Assembly (NCBI GenBank): GCA_903858115.1
Contig: CAIOHR010000007.1
Coordinates: 1 to 64,000, forward strand
DNA: 64,000 nucleotides
Origin: an uncultured Pirellula sp.
GTDB taxonomy: Bacteria; Planctomycetota; Planctomycetia; Pirellulales; Pirellulaceae
Direction: 5' to 3'
Below are positions 56,617-64,000 of this stretch, in pieces (the first letter of the stretch is position 1; each line of letters begins with the position of its first letter). The position numbers and the translations under genes were made by a program. A model generated the notes under the pieces. That model worked only from the letters and a program-made list of their open reading frames with translations. It did not search any database and was not told where the DNA came from.

Positions 56617-56828
56617 CCACGTTGCTCGTCAACGTGGGACGATAGCCGAAACCAGCCGCGAGAAGGTGAGTTCGCACATCACTGCGTTGCTTGCCAACGT
56701 AGGATGCTGGTCGGGTCCCTGTGTGCCATCTGGCCAGCGCTCCACGCTGACGAGCAGCGTGGTGGCGTCGTCCGGCAAAGGTCCGTTGTCTGGTTGCCGC
56801 TATAGCCCTACGCTGACGAGCAGCGTAG
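56617..56828. repeat. Cluster of four related stem-loop repeats
   Basis: Four hairpins with 8-bp stems and 5-base loops: 56617-56637 (CCACGTTG / CAACGTGG), 56682-56702 (CTGCGTTG / CAACGTAG, one G-U pair), 56742-56762 (CCACGCTG / CAGCGTGG) and 56808-56828 (CTACGCTG / CAGCGTAG). The loop is ACGAG in the last two, CTCGT (its reverse complement) in the first and CTTGC in the second, so copies 1-2 point opposite to 3-4. Base changes at paired positions are compensatory. Flanks are also similar. The 830-base gap 56574-57403 contains these and no other gene that I can recognise. Confidence 0.85.
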
Positions 56829-57403
56829 TAGCTTGTGTACGACATGCCTTCATCACGCCCGAGATGATGGCAAAGTTTACTGAGTTGGCTTACGCAATGG
56901 ACATGGAGTTCCACGTATGCCCAATCAGATCGTATTTCGGAAGTCAATGATGTTCCGCTTCGTGCAAGAATCGATGATGCAAAGAATCGGTTCGTCTTCG
57001 CTCGCATTTATTGATGGTTGCTGTTGTCGTTCGTAGAGTGGTCGCCCTTGGCTTTACATCTCTGCGTCTACCGTGTGGGTCGACGAAATCTTTTCCTTGA
57101 TTGTTTTACTCGATTTGCGTTACCGAAAAGTTCATTGTGAAGTTACAGAATCTCATTCGCATTCTTGAAATCAAATCCAAGAGTCACTTGGCTCGTCCTT
57201 CGAGTCTTTCCAATACAACACCGGCTGTGATCAAGCCCAAGACACGCTGTGGTATTCCAAATCTAGTCGCTTTGGTAGACGCTTCGAATAGCAATACCTC
57301 TCGTTGTAATTCACCGGAGCGTTCGCGACTGCACTATACAAACTCAAGTGATCAGCATTTCGTTTGCCGATCCTTTTCCCCCTCGTTCATGAAGGATATT
57401 CCT

Positions 57404-57842
57404 ATGTCCCGTCTTTTTTTTTTCCGTTCCGTTCGGCCCACTCGAACGCGCCGTGGCTTTACGCTCGTAGAGCTTTTGGTGGTTATTGCCATCATCGGTA
57501 TCCTCGTCGGTTTGCTTTTGCCTGCAGTGCAAGCTGCACGCGAGGCAGCTCGACGAATGCAATGATACGATTGAGCTCCGATCGCAAGCTGACAGTAAGC
57601 AGCTTGCATTTGGTGAGATCAAGGCTGACGGAAAATTCAAGATCGACTCTTTGGTCAACAGTTCAGTCGTCCAAGGAACAACGCCCGGCGTGTACTCCGC
57701 GCGGATTGTGATCTCCGATGACGATTATGAGCACAAAAAGCTGGCGGCCAAATCGATACCCAAGAAGTATTTTCAATTTGAAACTTCAGGCCTCAGCGTG
57801 ACCGTCCCATCAACAGGCGTCACGTTGCAGATCTCCAAGTAA
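57404..57842 (+). pseudogene. Truncated DUF1559 gene fused to remnant of a lipoprotein gene
   Basis: 57404-57565 encodes the prepilin-like N-terminus of a second DUF1559 protein ([16 protein letters not shown]... A-R-R-M-Q) and then stops at TGA 57563, exactly where the intact copy continues C-S-N-N. In another frame, 57566-57842 matches the second half of the paired lipoprotein type: G-E-I-K-A-D-G-K-F-K-I-D, then P-G-V-Y-S-A-R-I-V-I-S, ending G-V-T-L-Q-I-S-K. By comparison with the intact pair (54869-56573), about 1.3 kb appears deleted, leaving a frameshifted junction. Confidence 0.8.
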
Positions 57843-58045
57843 GGGCCTTGAGTGGATGTTCGTGCAAGCTGGCGACAGCAGCGTAACCAAACAACGTGTG
57901 CGGCACTTTGGAGAGTTTGTCGCAATAAAATGGAATGACAGAGTGGAATGAAGACAGCGGCCACTTCGAAGTCGCTGCAGTGTCGTGTCAGCGTAGTAGG
58001 GTTGTAGATGATGCGCCGAGGCCCAGTTTTTGCTGAACTACCTCT

Positions 58046-59473
58046 TCAGTCTCGACGAGGCGCCTTGCCGTAGTATGGAAATTTATCCCATTCATCGTAG
58101 GTTGGATCGATTCGCGGGTCGTTTGTTTGCATCATCCAATTATCGACACGCTGCCGGCACTGTTGTAATGCGTCAGAATAGTCCGTTTTGTGAGCGACAT
58201 TGTACAGTTGATCCGGATCACTCTTTAGGTCATAAAGTTCCTCTGCAGGACGCTTCCCAAAGATGAGAGAAATTTTCTTAGCAAAAGCAGGATCGCCTTC
58301 GTGCGCGAGCAGAAAGTCCTTGACATGCGTTGTGTCCACATCGCCATAGGGTCGTCCGTGCAGGAACAGAACGTCAGGATCTCCAGCGGGCCAGCGGTCT
58401 GGGCGAAGATTGCGGAGATACAGGTATTCGCGAGTGCGCACGCCACGAATCGGGTAGCTCATGTTTTCCTTTCGGACATTGGCATGTCGCTCTCGCTCGA
58501 TAAAGACGGCGTCACGCTTAAATGAATCAGGCTTGCCAAGCATAAGATTCTTGATGCTGTGCATACTCATCAGAGGCGGCGGTATCAATCCAGCGAGTTC
58601 GAGGAACGTAGGACCTAGGTCGGCGACGTTAACGAAGTCGTCCACGATGCGACCCGCTTGAAGATTCTTGCCCCAACGGATCGCGAGCGGAACGCGTGAG
58701 CCGGCGTCGTAGCAGTTGGCCAGGCCACGCGGCAACTGCCAACCATTGTCGCTAGTGTAGATGACTACCGTGTTGTCGAGTTGACCTGCTTTCTCGAGCA
58801 CCGCGACGGCTTGAGCAGCTTCGTTGTCGAGCTTCATTACACCACCGTAGTAGTTCAACAAATCGTCACGAACTTCAGCACAATCGGGAAGTTCCGGTGG
58901 CACGTTGAGCTTGCCGATATCAAGCTTCTCTTTTGCATCCGCCAAATACGGTAGCTTGCCAGCTTTGGTTGCAGTGTCGGTGTTGCCAAGCCAGAACAAG
59001 AACGGCTTGGCCAAGTCATGTTTCGAATGGAACGCTTCGAAGCTCGCGAATTTCGCTCCGACGGGATTCTCAGTCCAGCCAGATGCCTCGTGATTTCCAG
59101 GCGCCCAAGCCTTTCCTGCATATCCGATTTCATAACCTGCATCGCGCAGTAAAGTCGTGACTACGGGCGTGTCCATCGGAAAGCCGCTCCACAAACTCGC
59201 GCGCTCGCCCAATTCATGCGCCGTTCTACCGGTGAGCAAACAGGAACGAGTCGGTGAACACGACGGAACGGGATTGAACGTGTGTGTAAAAAGCACTCCT
59301 TCACTCGCAATACGATCGAACACAGGTGTCTTCGCCATCGGATCACCCAGGATACCAGCGGTCGGATAACGCCAATTGTCCGCGAGGATAAAAAGGATGT
59401 TCGGACGCTCTGCTGCCTGTACCGTAGGTGCAGCGGCACATATGGCCAACAAGACGAATGAAAGATAATTCAT
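58046..59473 (-). CDS. Secreted sulfatase, fourth of four
   Basis: 475 residues from ATG 59473 (open frame to 59608). Signal peptide ends A-P-T-V-Q-A-A. The metal-binding start, usually D-D-x-x-x-x-D, is A-D32-N33-W-R-Y-P here, a noticeable change; formylglycine motif C72-S-P-T-R is intact. S-D-N-G-W, G-Y-A-G-K-A-W and E-L-Y-D-L-K-S-D-P-D-Q are present. Resembles the heparan-sulfatase/sulfamidase side of the family; the substrate is unknown. Divergent from the glycosidase-like gene. Confidence 0.9.
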   Translation of the reverse strand: MNYLSFVLLAICAAAPTVQAAERPNILFILADNWRYPTAGILGDPMAKTPVFDRIASEGVLFTHTFNPVPSCSPTRSCLLTGRTAHELGERASLWSGFPMDTPVVTTLLRDAGYEIGYAGKAWAPGNHEASGWTENPVGAKFASFEAFHSKHDLAKPFLFWLGNTDTATKAGKLPYLADAKEKLDIGKLNVPPELPDCAEVRDDLLNYYGGVMKLDNEAAQAVAVLEKAGQLDNTVVIYTSDNGWQLPRGLANCYDAGSRVPLAIRWGKNLQAGRIVDDFVNVADLGPTFLELAGLIPPPLMSMHSIKNLMLGKPDSFKRDAVFIERERHANVRKENMSYPIRGVRTREYLYLRNLRPDRWPAGDPDVLFLHGRPYGDVDTTHVKDFLLAHEGDPAFAKKISLIFGKRPAEELYDLKSDPDQLYNVAHKTDYSDALQQCRQRVDNWMMQTNDPRIDPTYDEWDKFPYYGKAPRRD

Positions 59474-59976
59474 AAACCGAAAAAGCTTTCCATTGAAAAT
59501 AGTAGGAGTAAGGCAAAGCCAATATCGTTTGGACGCGATCACCTCACCGGATGGTTTACGTTCAATGCCATTGAGCCTAGCAAACTTTGTGGCAGAGAAA
59601 AGCCCCACGGTGCTAAGTCGCGAACAACGCCTTATGGCTGTCTAATTCGCAGCCGCAGTTGTCGTCCAAAACCAAATGCTACCAGATTTAACCTGCATGA
59701 TACTCCATACTTCGTTAGTAACTTAGAGCGAGTCCCCTCAAGCCTGTCCAACAAAGAAACAGCCTGTCCAGCAAAGAAACATCTTCCCTGACTGTCGAGT
59801 AATCCGATTCACTGAAGCTGCATCGACTGCATCATTTCAACCGTCAACACGCTGGATTGCTCGCAATCGCATAGACCTTCTGAAGTCCCGTCCGGTGTGA
59901 TATGTTGAATGTACTGGTCGTCTTTTTACCTTCCCAACGCAATGATCGCTCAGCGATTTCAACGGCGGATTCAACT
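59474..59976. other. 503-base divergent promoter region with tandem 20-bp repeat
   Basis: Between the divergent sulfatase and glycosidase-like genes. AGCCTGTCCA[A/G]CAAAGAAAC occurs twice in direct tandem at 59741-59760 and 59761-59780. No RNA gene or ORF of interest was seen. Confidence 0.7.
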
Positions 59977-62652
59977 ATGCGGATCTTACTCGCTCTTCTG
60001 TCGATATCATCTCTCTTTGCAACAGCTCCAATGGCTCAAGAGGCGATTCAACTGCCAGTGACCAAAGACAACTCGATCGTCATGGTTGACGGTGAATGGG
60101 ACTTGAACGCCGGACAGCAAGGGCGCATCCGAATCAAAGGCAACCAGCACATGGTTTCCATGGCGTTCGACACGCGTGCGATCGCCGGGAAACGAGTGAG
60201 GAGAGCGACGCTAGTTTGCGTGAAAGGAGAACAGGAGATTTCCGGCGTCAGCATTTCCACCATCGCCACGCCGTGGGATGAGTATCGCTCCAGCGGTCTG
60301 ACAGCGGGAATGGATGGCGTTGCAGATTGGGGCTACCAGGGAGCCAAGTTTCCGGCCGTCTGCGGTGGCAATGCATTTACATTGGTTCATCAGACTAATT
60401 CAGCGATTCGCGATGGTAAATATCACTGGGACGTGCCGCCGGATATGATTCATGCGATGGCGATAGGCGTCGCACATGGGCTGGCCATTCATGAACATGA
60501 CTCAGACACAGGACGCAACCCGACAATCTTTGCGCGTGAGCAGTCTGGAAAGATGCCGTATCTGATCGTTGAGGTTGATGATCAATTTGAAGCCAAAGCA
60601 GAGGCTGCGACTCAGCTTCGATTGGACTCGGCGGATAGTGGTTCGGCGCGGCTTAGGCTGAAGTCGCCAATGCATGGATTCGCCTACGAAGTCAGCGTTG
60701 ATGGTAAGTTGCTTGGTCGGCACAACATCCCGCTTGTTATCAACGGTCGCGAGCAAACGTTCCAGCTGCGAGACCTCTCGTCGTCGATCGCCGCAGACCA
60801 ACCTCATGAAATCAAGGTCGTCACTTTAAGTCGTACAGGTCAGCGATCGCAGCCTGCGGTGCTCCGCAGCGTGATTCTGAAATCAGGTTCAATCGAGAAA
60901 CCGGCAGTGTCTTTGGCACCTCTGCATTCGTCACTGGCAGCAGACCTTTGTGTGATTCCGATCCTGGATAAGTATGACGCAGCCGGAAAAGCGGTCGGTG
61001 ACCTGCCGCCGGATTACCGAACTCACAATTCGATCTTCGACGGTCACAGGGTGCGCCTCAGCGCTGCTGCGGGGGAGGTCATCGGATTTCAGCTACTGCT
61101 GCGAAGTCACCAAGGCAAACGCGATGAAAAAGTGTCCGTCAAAGTTCAGCTAGACGAAGTGGAGCCACGTATCGATTTGCATCAAGCCGTATACGTTCCG
61201 GCAAACGCAGAGGCTGGGGGACGCTTGATTCCCGATCCGCTGCTTCCGATGCCGGATTTGATTTCGCTTGAGCCCAATGTGGATCGCTCCGTCGTTGCCG
61301 ATGTCTATATTCCATTTGACGCTATTCCAGGCCTCCGCACCGGTAAGATAACGATTTCCGATGGTCGCGTTGTGCCGCTAGAAATCAAGGTACTTCCTTT
61401 CGCGTTACCTCGTCAGGCGACTTTCTTCTGCGAGATGAATGGCTACGGCTTGCCCGATCATGTCAACGAATACTATGCCTTACAGCAAGTCGCGTACGAC
61501 CATCGAGTTCACGCGAACATTTTGCATTACTCGCACAATACGGCAGCCCCTGGATCAAGGAAGAGTAATCTCGATATGCGTCTTCGTTCCGGGCGGCGAA
61601 TGGACAACAAAAAATACGATAGCTTTGAACCGGGTGCCACGACAGGATATTGGGACGATTTTGTGGAAGCCTTCGGGCCGTACCTTGATGGCTCACTTTT
61701 CAAAAACGGACATCGCGGACCGATTGCGGCGCCAGGCTTCTATCTGACGTTTCATGAAAGCTGGCCTTTGAATTGTCGACAGTACTTTAACGGCAATCCG
61801 GACGCGTATCAATCGTTTGTCGATCGGCCTGAGTATGCTACGACGTATGTCAACATTCTGCAGGATTTCGCTCGACTTGCCGACTCCAAAGGATGGAAGC
61901 AAACCGGCTTTCAGGTATATTTTAACAACAAGGGATCACTCAACGAAAAGACGAAAGCACCGTGGATTCTGGATGAACCATCGAGTTTTTGGGATTACCG
62001 GGCATTGCAGTTTTATGGGGAGTTGACCGATCGCGGCCGTAGAGTTGCGCCCGACGTCCAGATCAATTATCGCATCGACATTTCACGTCCTGAATACTGC
62101 CGAGGCCAGTTGGATCGACGTAATGACTTGTGGATTGTGTCCTCATCGGCGTTCCAGAGTTATCGTCGACTGGTAACCGACCGCATGCAGAGTGACGGTC
62201 TGAAGGCGTGGGTTTATGGGACATCGAATCACATCCATGAGACGAATCGCAACATCCAGGCGTGGGCGCTGGACGCCTGGCAAGATGGAGCGACTGGCAT
62301 TGTTCCCTGGCAGACGGTCAATAAATCGGGGAGTGCATTGAAAGAAGCGGATCAGCTTGGCTTGTTCATCTTCGACAAAGATGCTGCTGGCGAAACTGTT
62401 ATTCGTCATTCGATGAGACTTAAGGCCTACCGCGATGCTCAACAGTTGATCGAGTATCTCAATCTACTAAAACAACGCCGACGCTGGTCACCGGATCAGA
62501 TGCGTAGTTTCGTCAATCACTATGTGGATTTGGAGTCTCAGGTCAACAAAACGAATGTTGAGGACGCTGGCACGACGGCGTATGGTCGGTTGTCAGCTTT
62601 GGGGCTTGAGACGCTCAAGTTGGCAACGGCCGAACTATTGGAAGAAAAGTAG
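59977..62652 (+). CDS. Secreted putative glycoside hydrolase (DUF4091-like)
   Basis: 891 residues from ATG 59977. Signal peptide (L-L-A-L-L-S-I-S-S-L-F-A) cut before A-P-M-A-Q. The first half is a set of beta-sandwich domains: one around residues 20-200, then a fibronectin-like stretch, then V-Y-V-P-A-N-A-E-A-G-G. The second half has a TIM-barrel pattern: F-F-C-E-M-N-G-Y-G, N-I-L-H-Y-S-H-N, F-H-E-S-W-P and V-Q-I-N-Y-R-I-D-I-S-R-P, then A-L-D-A-W-Q-D-G-A-T-G-I-V-P-W. This is the DUF4091-type putative glycosidase architecture. Acidic catalytic residues cannot be fixed from sequence alone. Confidence 0.78.
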   Translation: MRILLALLSISSLFATAPMAQEAIQLPVTKDNSIVMVDGEWDLNAGQQGRIRIKGNQHMVSMAFDTRAIAGKRVRRATLVCVKGEQEISGVSISTIATPWDEYRSSGLTAGMDGVADWGYQGAKFPAVCGGNAFTLVHQTNSAIRDGKYHWDVPPDMIHAMAIGVAHGLAIHEHDSDTGRNPTIFAREQSGKMPYLIVEVDDQFEAKAEAATQLRLDSADSGSARLRLKSPMHGFAYEVSVDGKLLGRHNIPLVINGREQTFQLRDLSSSIAADQPHEIKVVTLSRTGQRSQPAVLRSVILKSGSIEKPAVSLAPLHSSLAADLCVIPILDKYDAAGKAVGDLPPDYRTHNSIFDGHRVRLSAAAGEVIGFQLLLRSHQGKRDEKVSVKVQLDEVEPRIDLHQAVYVPANAEAGGRLIPDPLLPMPDLISLEPNVDRSVVADVYIPFDAIPGLRTGKITISDGRVVPLEIKVLPFALPRQATFFCEMNGYGLPDHVNEYYALQQVAYDHRVHANILHYSHNTAAPGSRKSNLDMRLRSGRRMDNKKYDSFEPGATTGYWDDFVEAFGPYLDGSLFKNGHRGPIAAPGFYLTFHESWPLNCRQYFNGNPDAYQSFVDRPEYATTYVNILQDFARLADSKGWKQTGFQVYFNNKGSLNEKTKAPWILDEPSSFWDYRALQFYGELTDRGRRVAPDVQINYRIDISRPEYCRGQLDRRNDLWIVSSSAFQSYRRLVTDRMQSDGLKAWVYGTSNHIHETNRNIQAWALDAWQDGATGIVPWQTVNKSGSALKEADQLGLFIFDKDAAGETVIRHSMRLKAYRDAQQLIEYLNLLKQRRRWSPDQMRSFVNHYVDLESQVNKTNVEDAGTTAYGRLSALGLETLKLATAELLEEK

Positions 62653-62688
62653 CTACTCTGTCAATTCCCTCCGCAAAGATCGCCCAGG

Positions 62689-64000
62689 CTATCGAAGGAA
62701 AGAAATAACGTCTGCTAGATCCTGCATGGTAAGGATCGACTCAAGTCCTTCGGGCATCAGCGATAGATTCGAATTGCGTAGTTGCTCGATCTCGAGACGC
62801 GAGACCGTTTGCGTGATACCTTTGGCCGATTTGATGGAAACGCTGTTGGCGGTCTCGCCCACAAGCAAACCCGTTAAAACTTCGCCGCTCTCAAGCAAGA
62901 CGTTGTACGCTTGAAAACCTGGCTGAATGTCTGCATTGGGATCGAGAATGTTGACCAGAAGCTTTTCATTAGTATGTTCGGCGACGGTCGCCATGTTGGG
63001 CCCCACTTCATTGCCAAGTTTGTCTTTACGATGGCAACTCGCACACGCCCGCTCAAAGACGACGCGTCCTTTGGCTACATCACCGCGAAGCTCAAACGCT
63101 TGCCGATAGGCCACGATGATGTCTTGTCGTTTCGCTGAGTTTTTGGATTGAAACAGCATGGCTGCACGCTCTGCAATAATCTTGTCAGGATATTTCAAAA
63201 GCCGATCACGCTGCCCAAATTCAATACCGCTTGCATGAATCACACCATGATCTATTTGGTCGAGTAAATCGCGAGCCCAGGTGGTGCGCGACATCCAAAC
63301 ATCGATCGCTTGCGCCCGAAGAGTTGGCGTAAACTCCGACCATGCGGATGCTAGATACTTTAGAGCGTCGTCATGACCACTTTCAATAAATATCGCGAGG
63401 ATCTGTTGCTGGAATTCTAGCGCAACGTTCGGCTTTAACCCTTGGGAAAGTATCAAAAGGACTTGCTCTCGATGCTTTTTTGTCCGGCATAAAGGCTTCG
63501 CGGCAGCGATTCGATCGCCCCACTCCAACCGATCATTTTTCGCGTCCACAGACAACTGTTGCAATGCAGTCTCCAACTGTTTCAAACTGGCAAGCAGCTT
63601 TTGATCCGCATCGTATGCCAGGAAATCCTCTAAGCTCACACCCACGCGCTGTAGTGTCCAAAGCAATTCGTCGAGCTTGTGCGTCTTGTCCTTGCCCACA
63701 GAACTCAATGCATCGACGAGCAGAACGTTCAGTACCTTGGTGTCTTTAAGCCCCACGGACTGACGCACGATCGGCTCCCGAAACGCCTGAACAACTTGCA
63801 ACTCGCTTTGGGCAATCCCAATCGCAAAGGTGCTCGCATGTTCCAATGCTGAACTCATGATCGCGGATTGGATCATCGGTTCTCTATAGAATCGCTTTGC
63901 TAGGGACACCAACGCTTCGCCATTGATCTTTCCAGGCCACTGGCCAAGCGTGAATGCCAATTGGAGACATACCTTTTCATCCGGATCATTCACCAGCCTT
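62689..64000 (-). CDS. PVC-type cytochrome, C-terminal part, runs off right edge
   Basis: The frame stays open to the right edge (R-L before GTG 63993), so the N-terminus lies outside. The visible 436 residues start with alpha-helical HEAT-like repeats (about 1-290). They end in a c-type heme domain with C-A-S-C-H, then L-G-N-E-V-G-P-N-M, I-L-D-P-N-A-D-I-Q-P-G and L-M-P-E-G-L-E (Met as likely sixth heme ligand). That C-terminal pattern is the planctomycete heme-binding domain, usually joined to a membrane-bound dehydrogenase N-terminus. Confidence 0.9.
   Translation of the reverse strand, partial: RLVNDPDEKVCLQLAFTLGQWPGKINGEALVSLAKRFYREPMIQSAIMSSALEHASTFAIGIAQSELQVVQAFREPIVRQSVGLKDTKVLNVLLVDALSSVGKDKTHKLDELLWTLQRVGVSLEDFLAYDADQKLLASLKQLETALQQLSVDAKNDRLEWGDRIAAAKPLCRTKKHREQVLLILSQGLKPNVALEFQQQILAIFIESGHDDALKYLASAWSEFTPTLRAQAIDVWMSRTTWARDLLDQIDHGVIHASGIEFGQRDRLLKYPDKIIAERAAMLFQSKNSAKRQDIIVAYRQAFELRGDVAKGRVVFERACASCHRKDKLGNEVGPNMATVAEHTNEKLLVNILDPNADIQPGFQAYNVLLESGEVLTGLLVGETANSVSIKSAKGITQTVSRLEIEQLRNSNLSLMPEGLESILTMQDLADVISFLR

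Noticed and set aside
57101-57403. Upstream extension of the DUF1559 remnant frame
   Set aside because: The sequence before the ATG at 57404 is not prepilin-like and shows no ribosome-binding site for an earlier start.

Overview
The window reads as chromosomal DNA from a planctomycete, most likely of the Pirellulales/Rhodopirellula type. The evidence is internal: four secreted sulfatases, two DUF1559-type proteins with prepilin-like N-termini, a PVC-type cytochrome with a Planctomycetes heme-binding C-terminal domain, Tat-signal TIM-barrel proteins of the hydroxypyruvate isomerase family, a Ser/Thr kinase, small Gly/Pro lipoproteins with transthyretin-like features, and a protein starting with an NPYEAP motif. 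No rRNA, tRNA, CRISPR array, transposase or phage gene was recognised.

Layout. 1-594: the N-terminal part of an RHS/YD-repeat protein on the minus strand, running off the left edge. 730-2837: an Uma2-like nuclease and a sulfatase. 2958-17772: a complete 14-gene nuoABCDEFGHIJKLMN operon for respiratory complex I, followed by fabI (enoyl-ACP reductase). 18920-25665 (minus): a PAS-LuxR regulator translationally coupled to a 2012-residue membrane-anchored coiled-coil protein. 25760-33242: a lipoprotein, a beta-CASP metallo-hydrolase, a Ser/Thr kinase ending in a degenerate receiver domain, a small conserved-looking protein and a large secreted protein. 33251-37414 (minus): a Tat-signal TIM-barrel protein and an RND/MMPL exporter. 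37842-40741: a four-gene ferrous-iron uptake operon (feoA, feoA, feoB and a Cys-rich feoB-associated peptide). 40794-48540: a lipoprotein, endonuclease IV, two sulfatases, a HugZ-like flavin protein, a second TIM-barrel protein and an alpha/beta hydrolase. 48621-54728: a sigma-54 activator divergent from a sulfate ABC importer operon (sbp-cysT-cysW-cysA) and a DUF2292/YezD-type small protein. 54869-57842: a DUF1559 protein plus lipoprotein pair and a broken, fused second pair, separated by a cluster of inverted-repeat hairpins. 58046-63993: a sulfatase, a DUF4091-like putative glycosidase and a partial cytochrome.

How it fits together. The most coherent accessory theme is sulfate economy. Secreted sulfatases would release sulfate from sulfated polysaccharides. 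The importer is preceded by a near-consensus -24/-12 sigma-54 promoter and upstream dyads, directly opposite a sigma-54 activator gene. A small protein of a family linked elsewhere to sulfur metabolism follows the ATPase gene. The proposed sigma-54 control of sulfate import is an inference from promoter sequence and gene arrangement. The remainder is housekeeping (complex I, fatty-acid synthesis, iron uptake, base-excision repair) and planctomycete-typical secreted proteins without known function.
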